Positions 33,485-45,278 of a stretch of 64,000 nucleotides of DNA are shown piece after piece. Positions within the stretch are counted from its first letter, which is position 1. Every line of letters starts with the position of its first letter. The notes below the pieces were generated by a model. It did no database searches, was not told the DNA's origin, and saw only the letters and a list, made by a program, of their open reading frames with translations. The stretch is from contig JAFCMP010000542.1 in assembly GCA_017506865.1 (NCBI GenBank), positions 124,001 through 188,000 of the forward strand, written 5' to 3'. This stretch comes from Tribonema minus. Taxonomy: Eukaryota > Sar > Xanthophyceae > Tribonematales > Tribonemataceae. A program made the position numbers and the translations under genes.

Positions 33485-36400
33485 TCACGCGCTCCACTCG
33501 GATCGCTCCGCGGCGATTTTCAACTTTGCGGCGGCAAGCGCCATCTTCCGCTGCACCTCCGCGTAGGTGACGTCGGCGCAGGCGCTGAGCACCTGCTGCG
33601 CCGTCGCGACGCGCGTGCGCTGCGCCTTGCGCTGCCGCCAGGGGGTCCAGCGCCAGCGCGGGTAGAGGCGCCCGTAGGCCTGCATGGCGTCGTCGTCTTG
33701 GGGAGTCTTCTCTTCATTGAGGGGCTGGGCGCCCTGCGTAAGTACAGGTGCGGGGGTGTGTGTGGGGGGGTGGGCGGGGGGGTACAGATCAGTGGTTAGC
33801 AATTGCGTGCTGTGTAGCTTGTGTGTGATTTATGGTTAGAGACACGGCGATGGCGGCTTGCAAAGGGAGGGCCATGGACAGAGCGGACTGCTCGCTAGAC
33901 GGTCATTGGATTTCTAAGGGGAGTGCTGCGGATGATTTGTTGGGGGCCCGCAATCATTTGCCGCAACTTGTATGGGCAAAATTACAAGCGTTGACGCACA
34001 ATATCTCAAGCGCATGGTCACATGCAGCCGTGAAGAAGCGGTGGGCTCAGCAACATGCACGAGCCACTTTCTTCCCTCTGCTTTGCTGCACCCCCCAACA
34101 CCAACACTTCAAGTTGATGCCTTGCCCCTCCCTCGCAAATACCCCTACAGTTGAGGCATGTCAGCATGCAACCTCACCTCCAAGTCCAGTTGAAGTAATG
34201 ACGCCCCGGGCACAGCGACGCAAGCAGGCCTCTCCAAACCGGTAACTTTCTTCTCATACTCCCATGCTGCGGCGCACCAGAAGAGGTCGGGGCCCCAGTT
34301 GGACCCCGTCTGAATGGCAACCTCAGACAGCAGCACCTGCGAGCGCAGAGGATAAAGACAGCTCAGACAGGAATCCTGCACTCGCAATGGGTGCGCCGCC
34401 GCAGCAGCTGTACTGGTGAAATGTTGGACCTCGTCTGGATGGCTACTTCCTGAGGGAGGACCTGCGAATGCGCACGATAAGGACAGCTTAGGAACCACCC
34501 TTCAAGCGGCTTCCGCATCGTAGCAGGTGCAAAGCGCTAATGCACCACCTACTAATGTTGAAGTGCCTTGTGACACTTGATGTGATGAATTGCGTACCAA
34601 GTCTTCAAGTGCATATCAGCAATCACTGTAACTAATGCTGCCTGTGCGTCGAAAATGAACTTAACTCAGAACCACAACTTCAACTTCAACCCACCTCGTC
34701 CAGGAAAAACGCGAAGAAGTCGGTGTTGATGAAGGGCGCCTGCGCGCTCACGTACGCCGTGCGCGCAGCCGCAACTTCAACTTCCTGAAGTAGAACATCG
34801 ATGTCGAAGTCATAGTCACTGTCATAGGGCGGCTCTGCACGTATGAGCCTGCGCCACTGCCGCTGCCGCCAGTAGTTGGGGTCGTTGAGCTTGTGCGCCG
34901 GGTGTTGAAGTTTGGCGGCAGTTTCGTCAGTTACGGACTGAGCACTGTAGACAGCGGGGTGAGCGATGATGGCGGCGCCCTCTTTGAAGCCGAGGGAGTG
35001 AGCAGCGGTGAACGTGGCGAAGTCGAAGGTCTCGAAGGAGAGGCGTTCGTCGAGAAGCCACACGTACTGATACCTGTGGAGTAGTGCAGAAAGTAGCCGG
35101 TCCGAGCGATCAGTTACTGCGGCGTGAAAACCAGTCCTCTAATGCAGCATGTGATCAGCGTGCAGTGGCCGAGATCCAGGTGTGTTTATGCACCCACTTT
35201 TCGGTGAAGCTCTGAAGACTAAGAAGCAGCAAGAGAGGACGTGACTGCAGAATACAAAAGGTCATTAGACCAGACAAGCTCCACGGACCAGACAAGCGCC
35301 TCAATGACTACCATGGCCATAAAAGGCAAAGGCTGGTAAGCTGCAGACCTAATTTCAATGCTGACAACAGCAGCCATGACAAGCTCTTAAACTTTGACAA
35401 GCAACAAAAGGCGCTCATCACACAGGGACTCTGGATAATGCCCACAGTGCCCGTGGAGCAGACTTGTCATGTCTGGTGCACTATTAAGATGAAGGCGACT
35501 TGCCCTACTCATGTGGATTACAGGACTAGAGCTAGGTAGCATGCTCTGGAAGCCAGTGTTAGTGCACTTGTTGATTGGGTGCACAGCACTGCAGCACCAC
35601 GCAGCCTGGTGTGTGCACAGCTTGACTGTGCACTGATTGTACCTACCGCCAAAGACAAATGTTACGGTGCGTACTACTTCAAGTATGCATCATGCATCAA
35701 CTTGAAACCTCACTTGACACTCACCGGCTCAGCAGGGCGCGCAACAGTGGCCACTGCAGAACTTTCAGAGAAGGATCTTCTGCACGCCCATCTTGAATTG
35801 AGACGATGCTGACGCCCTGTGCAGCAACTTCTTCAAGTGCTGTTGCTAGGGTGTCGCTAGAGCTGTCGGAGGAAATGAGCGCCCAGTCGCACTGCGCAAG
35901 TGCAGACAACAGGAGGTAATTGCTCAGCACAAGCAACAAGATTCGACACTTCAAGCGCACGACAGCTTTCGGTGCAGGGGAGGTGAGTGGCACAGACCGC
36001 ATTGTATGTTGGATTCATGCAGGAGTCTACATCAGACAGAATCAGAACAAGATCACGAAATTCAAACGAAGTCAGCAGCATTTGAGCAACCTGATTGGCA
36101 TGCAGTGCTTGCATCAACCTTGGTTGTAACGGCAAGCTGATTTCTCATGGACCTATAGTAAAGGTACATACCGAACTTTAACAATCTGCTGCTCAGTTGA
36201 CGGCACTGTGCAGACTCTGGCAGTGTACTTACTCGTGGACAAAACCCAGATCGTGCACGCTCTGCAACAGTTACTGTTGCAGGCAGATCATGATGCTGGC
36301 CCCAGCGCGGTTGCTTCTTGAGCACCATGGCCCGCAAGCCTGAAAGCTGCTTTGCAGCACCTTGCAGAGCGCAGAGTGTTTAGATCTAGCGCTCGTTTGC

Positions 36401-36948
36401 ACTGATCATATTACTTAGCCATGGCAGTGAGACATGAGGTCAACTTCATTTGGTCGCAGCACAATACCATGCTGCTGGCAGAACCCCCATTTGCTCACCT
36501 TGTCTCCCAGTTCGAGCATATTCCGCAGCAGGTTTTGTCGTACTTGTGGCGTTGAGCCCACGACGCTGGCACAGAGAACCTTCAGCGGGGCCATTGCTGG
36601 GCAGTGAAGCGACCCCATAGCCGGCGAAGGCTCCGCCATGTCGAGCAGCTGCCTGTGGGCGATGCCGACTCGTTGCTGCTGTAGAGTGTTGTAGCTTGAG
36701 CTCGAGCGGAATGCGTGTATCGGTGACGCCTTCTCTACAATGCCGTGGAGCAGCATGAACAGAGTTCTGGAGTAGCCCAGCATGATCAGGCTGACGACCA
36801 AGGCACTGCCGAGCGCCCTGCCGTAGCGTGCGGCGCTCGTCCGTAGCCGCTCCCATCGCGCCTCGGCTGGCCAGCCATGTTGTGCTGTTTTTGCCTCAAA
36901 TATGATCGGGAGCGGCAACAGCTCCTGTGCGCCTTGCTTCTGAGACAT
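33485..36948 (-). CDS. DUF707-like type II membrane protein, five exons
   Basis: Minus-strand exons 36499-36948, 35725-35891, 34695-35073, 34247-34336 and 33485-33733 sum to 1335 nt, or 444 residues and a TGA. The start is followed by a soluble stretch and one hydrophobic segment (about residues 44-71, GSALVVSLIMLGYS), as in Golgi signal anchors. The lumenal part carries motifs I associate with DUF707-like proteins of algae: CDWALISSD (151-159), YQYVWLLDE (207-215, where a DxD-like acidic site is usual), an FFAFFLDEVL strand and NWGPDLFWCAAA (345-356). A glycosyltransferase-like fold is possible; no activity can be asserted. The exon 1/2 join ELGDK|CDWAL and the exon 2/3 join LLSR|YQYVW are both clean. 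The exon 4 donor (AAA|GTTACC) is weak and was chosen because it keeps frame. The gene is divergent from the SPRY-ankyrin gene. Confidence 0.65.
34380..34495 (-). repeat. Copy of an acceptor plus exon 4 5' end (DUF707-like gene)
   Basis: TGGACCTCGTCTGGATGGCTAC, then ACCTGCGAATGCGCACGATAAGGACAGCTTAGGA at about 34426-34494 copies the region 34294-34368 (TGGACCCCGTCTGAATGGCAAC, then ACCTGCGAGCGCAGAGGATAAAGACAGCTCAGACAGGA). It lies about 130 bp upstream of the real exon in transcription order and includes a decoy acceptor. Confidence 0.85.
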
Positions 36949-37273
36949 GTTAGTGCTGCGGCGCGCGGCTTACTCCCGTCGTGTAGATCGATGGAAGTGT
37001 CTGGCGGCGCTCTACGCTCTTGTCGCGCTGCACGACGATACAGAACCAGGTGAATTGTGTCGCGCATGGCCATGGCGCGCGGCATTCTGCGCCATCAGCA
37101 TCAGCATGTAGTTCTCCCCACAAGCACCCCCGCCGCGCGCCAGCGTCGAGGAACCACATGGAACCGCTGGTTCCCGGAACTGGACAGTTCCCGGAGGAAG
37201 TAACTGACGTTGAAGTAGAAGAGGAGAGAGAAGAGGACGAGGACGAGGACACAGGCTAGCTACGGGCTGCAAT
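36949..37273. promoter_or_regulatory. Divergent promoter region shared by the DUF707-like and SPRY-ankyrin genes
   Basis: The 325 bp between two opposed start codons should contain both promoters. An 11-bp perfect palindrome GTTCCCGGAAC at about 37170 is followed 7 bp later by AGTTCCCGG, a repeated half that could be a factor-binding pair. The region also encodes an acidic frame (VEVEEEREEDEDED), so part of it could be 5' coding sequence of the plus-strand gene in an unrecognised exon. Confidence 0.35.
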
Positions 37274-40200
37274 ATGCATGAGATACGGCCCTGTACGCCG
37301 GAGCCGGAGCCCGTGCATGTGGAACACATTCCAGACCCCACGCTGTGCTTCTTGGAGGCAGACCTGGATGAAGGCCTGGTGGTGACTGCGAATGGATGTG
37401 GCGTGAAAGCAGTGCCGACGGACCTTGCTTGCAGAGGCAAAACTGCCTACGTGCAGCTCAATCTCAATGACAGCAACCGTCGCTGGTGCACTTTCAGGTG
37501 CGGCCAATTCTGGCTTGCACATGAAAACTTGTCTACCTAAACAGAACGTGCTAGTCCAGGCGAACCACTGCATAGACTGTAGTTGCTTCTCCCTGAGCAT
37601 AGTTGTATACAAATGAAGCAATTTTTAGGTCAACTAGGCCAAAAAACATGTTGCCGTCAATTCTCACTTCTCATCGCAACGCCGTGACCTGCTGCATACC
37701 CACCATGTGCTCATGAGACAGGATCAAGACACTTGGCGGCGGCAAGGAGCACAGGCACGATGGCGCGCCACGCGTCATCCTCGGACTGGCGCCCCTCATC
37801 AGCAGCGAAGTGCGCACACAAACCATGGAGAGGACCGCCGGGAGCGTCGCGCTCACGGACTCAGCAACAGTCCTGCACAACGGAGCAGAGCTGCCCAACT
37901 TCAACAGCATCGATCTGCAGCACCGTCAGTTTGAAAAGGGCGACGCCGTGTCTTTCGGCTTCGACAGAGCAGAAGGGACCGTGGAGATTGGCAAGAACGG
38001 GGTACTGCTGGGACGGGTGACCCTCTCGGATGGGCTGTTACCGGACCTGCACCCTGCAGTCACCATCTGCAGCGCGCGCGCGGATGTACGTTTTGAGTGG
38101 TGTGCGCAGTGCCCGTTCGTCATCAACGCTCAGTCGCCCGGAGGCATCAGCGGCTCAGCGCCTGCAACTCTGCTGAGCACTGATGATGCAGGTGTGGCTG
38201 GCGTTTCGGGAGGGGGGAGGGAGGCTGACGCGGCAGCGCCGTCACACTCTTCACAGCCTGTCATCGTTGACCAACAATCTGGCTCGGAAACGCAGCCGGA
38301 AAACGCGCTGAGACCATGGTCACGAGGTGGTGGGGGTACAGGGTTGGGCTCGTTTGCGAGTGTCAAGGGTCGCAGCGGCACTACAGGGGAGGCAGGCATG
38401 GAGGAGCCGAGCTATAGCTGCGTGTACGATGCATGTGAGAGGGGGGCGCCGGTGGAGCGGCTTCAGGCAAGTTTCATGGGTATGTATGCAAGTATTGTTG
38501 CAAACACTTACTTCAAGGTATTGCACAAATATGTACTTGAAGGCCTGTGCTGATGTGGTGAGAGTATGTCAGCCGTGCTGGCACTGCAGCGCTGTGGTTT
38601 TGCAGTGCAGCTTTATTCGTCGCACCGTGCAGACAAGTTAGCTTGCGCATCGTAGTCCTGATGTCATCATGGAGTAGTGTCACTTCCATTTTGAGGGGCG
38701 GTAGTGTCACTTCCATGTTGAGGCCGAAAATTGGCCAACTCTTGAGCGCAACATGGTCGCCAACGCACAATGCGTGACTCATTACATCGGTGGACAGCCT
38801 GCGCTCTCTGTCCGGTAAATCTTGCATGCTTAAACGGCAATTGCTCTAGCTTTGCCATGTGCACAACAACAGCAAACGAAATACACCTTGAAACATACCA
38901 ACTGGTCCTGTGCTACAAAGACTTTGCACTGAACTCCAATCCAAAAAGTCAAAGCATGAAGCATGCATGCTTGCACTGACAAATATCTCCCGCTCAGCAG
39001 TGCTCAGGCAGGATGAGCCCATACTGGTGTGACTTGATAGCTGACGACGACAAACTGAACAACTGGCACATTTGCAATGCCTTCTGCTAATCCTGTCGTA
39101 AGCTTGAACTAAGGTCAGGGCCCAGGTGGAGTCGCCTATGAGACAATCGATGTCATCACCTAACACTAATGCTAACCCTAACCTAATTCCGAGCCCTAAC
39201 CCTAAGCCCAAACCTAGACTAGCAATGCTACCTGCTTGGCGTGAGCTATTGTTTCCACCATTTGCTTTTGGCAACTCAAAGCGCAATGAGCTACTGTTCC
39301 ACCACCTGCATTTGGCAACCCACAGTGCTTCTTAGCGGTGTGATGCTTACACGGTGTGCATTGCGCTTGGTCGTTGTGTTCATTGTGCAGGAGCTGCTGG
39401 ATGCAAAGGCCGCCGCGCTTTCCTCCAAGCCACTGCCGAACCCCAGCGCGACCTTCAACCGCCTGTGCAAAACTGTCGAGGGGGTAGTCGTGGAGGGTCC
39501 CCACCCCTACCCCAGCAGCATGAAGCACACCGCATTTGTTACAGTGCCAGAGGCGGCGTGTGTGGCGCTTGTGTTTGATGGGGTGTGCAATGCTACTGCT
39601 GGCGATGCGCGCGTCACCATCTGGCTGGATGAATGGCGAACGCAGCGGTGAGCAGTATCTCTGAAGTTGGCTGACATGACACATGGTGTCTGCAAATCAG
39701 CTGCTTTTTTGTCATGAAGTTGTGCTGTTGTGTAGCACTCAAGAGCGGTTGCATGGACTGATGCATGTAATGCGATCATGGCGTTGCATGTGATGTTGGC
39801 TGCAAACTATTGCCGCTGTTGTCCTGAGTTTGAGGCAGTACTTGTACGTGGTACCCTTAACAATGGAGCCACGCAATACCAGGCAGTCTCTTTCTCCTCT
39901 GATTTTACATTCTGCCACTTCACGCTGTATAACTCGTAAAAGAATGCAAACACCGTATCATGGCGAGCGCAATCAACGAATGACTGTGAACTTCAGTGTG
40001 AAGCCATTTGCACAGGGTGCGCCGATGAGTCTATGTAGCTCTAAGTCATGAATTGTGTGTTTTGCACCATATGTGTGCGTATACAGTTGTTTTGTACGCA
40101 AGTTCCTGACTCAGAATGGCAACTGAGTACAGTGGGTACCTAACCCTAACCCTAACCCTAACCCTAACCCTATTTTCCTACTATTCGACGTCGCGCCCCT

Positions 40201-42749
40201 CCTGCCAAGGGTTAGGGTTAGGGTTAGAATGAGAATGAGGTTTAGGTTTAGGATTAGGGTCAGGATTAGGATCAGGGGTAGGGTTAGTCATGTGCTCGTG
40301 CACGTGCAACTGGTGACATTAAAATTCACAACAATGTCTTCTCTGAGGCCATCGAGTATACTTCGAGGGTTAGCATTGGGGTGCATGACCTCATGACCCA
40401 GATACAGACTGCAGCCGTGTGTCACTACTAAACTCGCTTAATGTACGTTTATCGCTGCCCAATTGCAGCCTGGGCCCGCCTGATGGCTACAAGTGCCTCG
40501 CTGGTGACAGTCACAGAACGGCGCCGTTCCACGGAACAGTGCTGGAACAATCAACGGGGCTGCCAGGCATGGGCAACATTCCGCCGCTGTTTGTGCCACA
40601 AGCCTCGTTTCTTGTGACGTTTCACGCTGACCGGTGGGTCGGCCAGGTATGTAGGCAATGTGGGCTTCATGCCATGTACTTCAAAGTACTTCTGCCATGC
40701 TGATGTCTGGTCACAGCCACAGTGTATGTTTTCTGTCCAGATGGTACAGTTATAAAGACAGTGCACATGACAGTTGAGTACTAAGCTTGAAATGATGCCC
40801 CTGGCCAGATTGTCCAAACTCTGCAGCAATCCGGCAGTTCTGTCACAGGAGACAGCATGCAAGCCATGAGTATTTGAGGCTTCAAATGACAGTGGCAGTG
40901 TGGCATACATACACATGACGTACACCCGTGCAGCTGCTCAATCTGCACTGTCGGCGACGCAGCAGAACTGATCACTCATATGCTTGCTGGCATCAGCAGC
41001 TCAACATCAGCCCACCTACATGATGCGCTTGCTAAGCAATGTGTCTGACGTTCACTGCTCTGTCAGCTTCTTGAGACATCATCACTTGACATCAGCTCAA
41101 ACACAACCGCTCAAGGCTGGCAACTTGCGGTTTGCTGTGGAAGAGCAGACAGTCTGTCCTGACTCGTGTCCATGCATGGAGCGTTTTGGGGTCGACCACG
41201 TCAACATGTCAATGCCAGCAATGTGCTTCGCAGCATGCCACATGGTCCAGCGCAAAACCTCCTCCACTTGGGAATGCAGAAATTTAGCCTCAACTCGAGT
41301 CTCGCATTGAGGAAATTGAGCTTGACCATGTCAACATGTCAGTGCCACCAAAATGTGCCTGACATCATCAGCCTGCCTGATCGCGTCTGCCTCGCCACTG
41401 CTACATACCTACCTGCCACTGCTTCGCACACTCAGGCAACAGACGGCGCCGACTGGGGCTGGCGCGTCGTCGCGTACCACTGCGACAGCGAGCAGCACGG
41501 CTTGGCGCTGTGGCAGCAGGCGCGCGAGCACTGCCACCGTGCAGCAGCGCTCAACGCCCCCGCCCCGCCCCCCCGCCACGGCGAAACCGCCCTGCACGTA
41601 GCCGCGCGCGCAGGCAATCACGCAGCCGTGACATGCCTGTGCAGCAGCGGCGGCGCCGATCTGGTGAATGCGCGGTGGCAGAGCGGCGGCGGCGGCGGCA
41701 CGGCCTTGCACGAGGCTGCGGGGGTTGGGGCGTGCGCTTGTGCGGCAGCGCTCATCGCGGCGGGGGCTGATGTGGCTGTGGCGGACGACTGCGGAGAGAC
41801 GGCGCTGCACGTGGCAGCCAGGTGCGTTGCAGAGGGTGACTCGCATACTTGAAGTAGTACTTCAAGTAATGTTATTTTGCTGGAGGGATTGTGTTGGACT
41901 TCCAACTCATGGTCATGTAGCAAACTGTGCGTGCAACAATTCTAGCCATGTTGGTGGAGAGTGTGATGTGGCAGTACGTAACATTGAGCTGGCTACAAAC
42001 GTGGAGCTTGCGCGAGCTTTACCAAAATTGCTGAGGGCGTTCCTTAGAGTGTGATGTGGCAGTGCGTACATTGAACTGGCTGCACTTATAAGCCTTCAAA
42101 TTCTACCTTGCCTGATGTGAGGAGCAAGCAGGAAACGCTTGAGCACAGTCGCACTGCGCCAGCACATACCTAACGGTCGCACCGTTCACAGACGCCCGCC
42201 ACACTCTTTGTTTCTGTGCAATCAGCTATGGGATATGGGTATGCATCCTTGGCCACGCTGCTGCTGTGACCAATGGCTGACCACAGCGTCACCCTGCATG
42301 CCGCGATGTTTATGGTAAAGAGTACCGCGCCGACACCGCACCCACACCTTGCGTGATTTGAGACGCAACCGTTGATCGCTTCGCGCACCCACACGACAGC
42401 AGTATGCTTAAACCGGTCTCCGTTCGCTGACGCCCGTTGCGTTGCTTTGTCCTTCATATGCAGATACGGGTATGCATCTTTGACCAAGCTGCTGCTGCAG
42501 GCAACATCCGATCACGGCGCCACCCTACTGGCTCTCCGCAACACCAAGGGCAAGACAGCACTTCAACTCGTTCCCCCCGGCTGTCACCCCCTCATTGCCC
42601 TGCTGACACCCGCCGTCAAGGGGAAAAAAGAAGCTCACTACAGGTCCCCGATAAGGGGAAGCAGGCTCAAAGTGCCCGGCAGCAGGGGGTCTGTGGGGGT
42701 GGGGAGGGTCAGTGCTCAGCGATCTGCGGACATGCGCTCCTCTGTTTGA
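37274..42749 (+). CDS. SPRY-domain and ankyrin-repeat protein, six exons
   Basis: Exons 37274-37497, 37722-38466, 39391-39647, 40469-40646, 41436-41821 and 42464-42749 give 2076 nt and 691 residues with all phases matching. The SPRY domain (about residues 32-200) shows GLVVTANGCGVKAV, the join WCTF|RIKTLGGGKEHRHDG, DAVSFGFDRAEGTVEIGKNG and LHPAVTI. The middle (about 325-490) has a beta-sandwich-like piece ending DWGWRVVAYHC, reminiscent of regions in HERC/ZZEF1-type proteins. Ankyrin repeats follow (HGETALHVAARAGNHAAV, TALHEAAGVGACACAAALI, the join LHVAA|RYGYASLTKLLL). These are protein-interaction modules, so an adaptor or scaffold role is likely, possibly in ubiquitin ligation, though no catalytic domain is seen. 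Intron 2 has a GC donor (CAG|GCAAGT); the nearby GGTATGT site would break the frame. The start could lie further upstream. Confidence 0.75.
40138..40300. repeat. Inverted interstitial telomeric repeats
   Basis: About five perfect CCTAAC units (40140-40171) are followed 36 bp later by GGGTTAGGGTTAGGGTTAG and more degenerate TTAGGG-like units to about 40290. The two arrays face each other and could form a hairpin. They lie in an intron of the SPRY-ankyrin gene. A degenerate CCTAA cluster also lies at 39162-39207. Confidence 0.9.
42175..42330 (+). repeat. Copy of the acceptor plus the last ankyrin exon 5' end
   Basis: GGATATGGGTATGCATCCTT, then CACGCTGCTGCTG, mirrors the real exon start ATACGGGTATGCATCTTTGACCAAGCTGCTGCTG at 42464. 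The match extends into the upstream intron (ACAGACGCCCGCC versus GCTGACGCCCGTTGC) and downstream (CACAGCGTCACCCTGC). The copy is about 233 bp upstream of the real exon and carries a stop, so it is degenerate. Confidence 0.85.
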
Positions 42750-44656
42750 AACACAATATACATTAGTGAAGCTGCTCAACTTTGTGTGATTTGCCGTCAG
42801 GCGCAAGGGCTGCCTGCGCGTATGTGTGTGCTGCTAAGCAGCGCTGTCGTTTCAACAGGTCGTTACAACATCAGTCTCGCACTTGAGAAAAGGTTGCACT
42901 GTGTAGTGTCTGGTGCAGTTGAGTCTTGCATTGCAATTGCAGTTGTGCAACAGGCCACGATGACAACTGCAAGCATGTGCATGATGGCAATTACAAACAA
43001 TCTCAACATGGCACCCGCAGCATGACGTGCACTGCAAGTACTTTTCCGATGTTAGTGCTTGACATCTCATTCCTACACGCCTTTTCTGTATTACATGTTG
43101 CTGCAGCATCAGGCAGGGACAACCGTAGGTGGCCCAGATGTCATATGACTCGTGACTCAACATTGACTCAGTTGCGTGCGGCACCCTGGTATGGGTGAAT
43201 CGCCGGACAATGACAACCTTTTGAAATGCAAAAGTCACCTACTTCTAGTACTTCAACTGAAGTGCTTCGAAGTATCTCCGTTGAGACGCAAGCAACACCA
43301 TGTGCTCATAGTGCAGCAGCCTGAGGCTGCTCATGAACAACAAATCAAACAAAAGCATCATGGGCTAGCTCTGACACGACACATGCAGTCATGGATTTAC
43401 TGCTTCGATATTCACGCATCTGCTGGCACGAAGGTTGCAGGAGCAGCAGTGACTGGAGATGCACATGATTCAGGCAGTACCATGAGCATGTAACCGCATC
43501 GCGGACAACAGCATTGACCTGTCAATATATACCTACGAGCGGGCAAGAGTAGTGAAATGTCAATATATATTTATAATGAGTGTTGCGATGACGACCTTGA
43601 GCCGGCAGCGTGCTGTAATTCTGCGCACCCCACATCCAGCAGTTCAATAGTACTCCACGTGGGCGATGTATGCACCGATAGTGAGACGCCCTAGACATGT
43701 GAGGGCACATGGTAATCCGTGTCAGTGGCACCGCCCCCCTTGAGTTGCTGGCAGGTGGGAGCTCACTAGTGTTTGAGGCAGCCTGTTGCAAAACAGCAAA
43801 CACTAAGTAGCGCCAGTACTTGCATAAGCCCTCGCCGTTTCAACAATGCTGTCGGGCTGCGCGCACCAGTTCTGCACTGTCGCGATCAGAGTGACTGTGA
43901 CTTGATGCTGGTAGCAACACTCGCTTGATGATCGCTGGATGAGCGTTGCCACCTGCAAACAGACGGGAGAGTCACCTCCGAACAGACGGAGAGCCACCTG
44001 CGAACAGATAGAGAAAAGATGAAAATCATTGAGCAAAGCAAGCAAGCTAATGTCACTGGTTGCGCAATCAATGTGATGGCAATGCCACAGCATGACAGTC
44101 AATCCGCTGACCATGACAGAATATTGAATTGAATGGCCGTCTTTGTAGAACAGGCAATGCACAGGTAATGTGCCCATGCAAGTCATGCATGCGTGTGTTG
44201 GTGCAGCGGACCACATACATGATGCCTTGCGTGCCTTTGAGCGCCCTCATCCACTGACTTTGCACCAGACATTTTGCCACCTTCTCCTGTACATCACATG
44301 CCGCTGGGCGTGGAATATCTGACCATTGCATGTTAAGGATGTAAGTAAATCAGAGCAATACGGTAGGCTGTGCGATGAACAATGATGACATGCACAAGTG
44401 CCTCAGAACAATCTGCACTAATTCTCGTCGTGTACTCTTGTTGGCAAATACTTGAAGTTTACACTTGATGTTACTACCGCTACGCTCGTCACAGGCGCCT
44501 GTGTCACAGAGCAACCTGAGCGCCTAAATGGCAGGCACTCACGGCTCTGGCTACCATGCAGAAAAGCACAATTCGAAGTAGTACGGAACAACGACCGCTC
44601 AGGATCTAGCAGATTCAGAAGACAAGCGTCTTGATTATACCTGACGACCGTCAGTC

Positions 44657-45154
44657 CCGTCATGTCGTTATTTAAGCCGGCGGGGCACCTAATTAAAACA
44701 GGCGTTTGTATACGTCGGACAAGCGAATTGAATCAAGCCTCTGTATTCCCAGGTTTAAACTAGGTGGACTCAGACCAGACACCCTTGAACACCACACAAC
44801 AGGCCCCATACGACTGCTGTTTGCGAGCGCACCGCGAGCATTTCGTTAGTTCAAATTATTGTTGAGCTCTCGCGCGAACTGCATACGAAGCTGAAAAGCA
44901 GTCTCAGAAGGCCCGCATAGGTTGGATGGCAGTGCTGCATCACCGATTTCTTCAAGCGACCTCTGCCGCTCGCGCAGTGCAAGAACAGCAACTTTCAGCT
45001 CAGCGTGCAGTGCAAGCAGCTACATGCCTCACTAGCAAATATGGGGAGTCGGCTTACATTGAATCCAGCAAATGTATTACCCAGGCTTAAATAACTTCGG
45101 GGCCAAATATCGTTTTTATTAGATGCCCCGCTGGCTTAACTAGCGATATGACGG
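44657..45154. mobile_element. Possible DNA transposon or MITE with imperfect terminal inverted repeats
   Basis: The left end, CCGTCATGTCGTTATTTAAG then CCGGCGGGGCACCTAATTAAAAC, matches the reverse complement of the right end at about 35 of 42 positions, including GCGGGGCA and CTAAT. The interior (about 410 bp) has no recognisable coding sequence. I could not fix a target-site duplication, so the outer ends and superfamily are open. TTAA lies within both ends but the inverted similarity continues beyond it. Confidence 0.55.
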
Positions 45155-45278
45155 TAGCCTGGCTATACTGCTATGATTCGAGTGTACTAGAGTAGCCCTA
45201 ACCTCAGACTTGCAACGGACCTGAGGCAGGCAAATCCCTACATTGCGCTTCCCAGAGTGCTTGCAGCAGCTGTAAGAT

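Noticed and set aside
38480-38486. GGTATGT as the GT donor for SPRY-ankyrin exon 2
   Set aside because: It leaves phase 1, while the next acceptor (GTGCAG|GAGCTG) needs phase 0. The GC donor at 38467 fits and gives a continuous protein.
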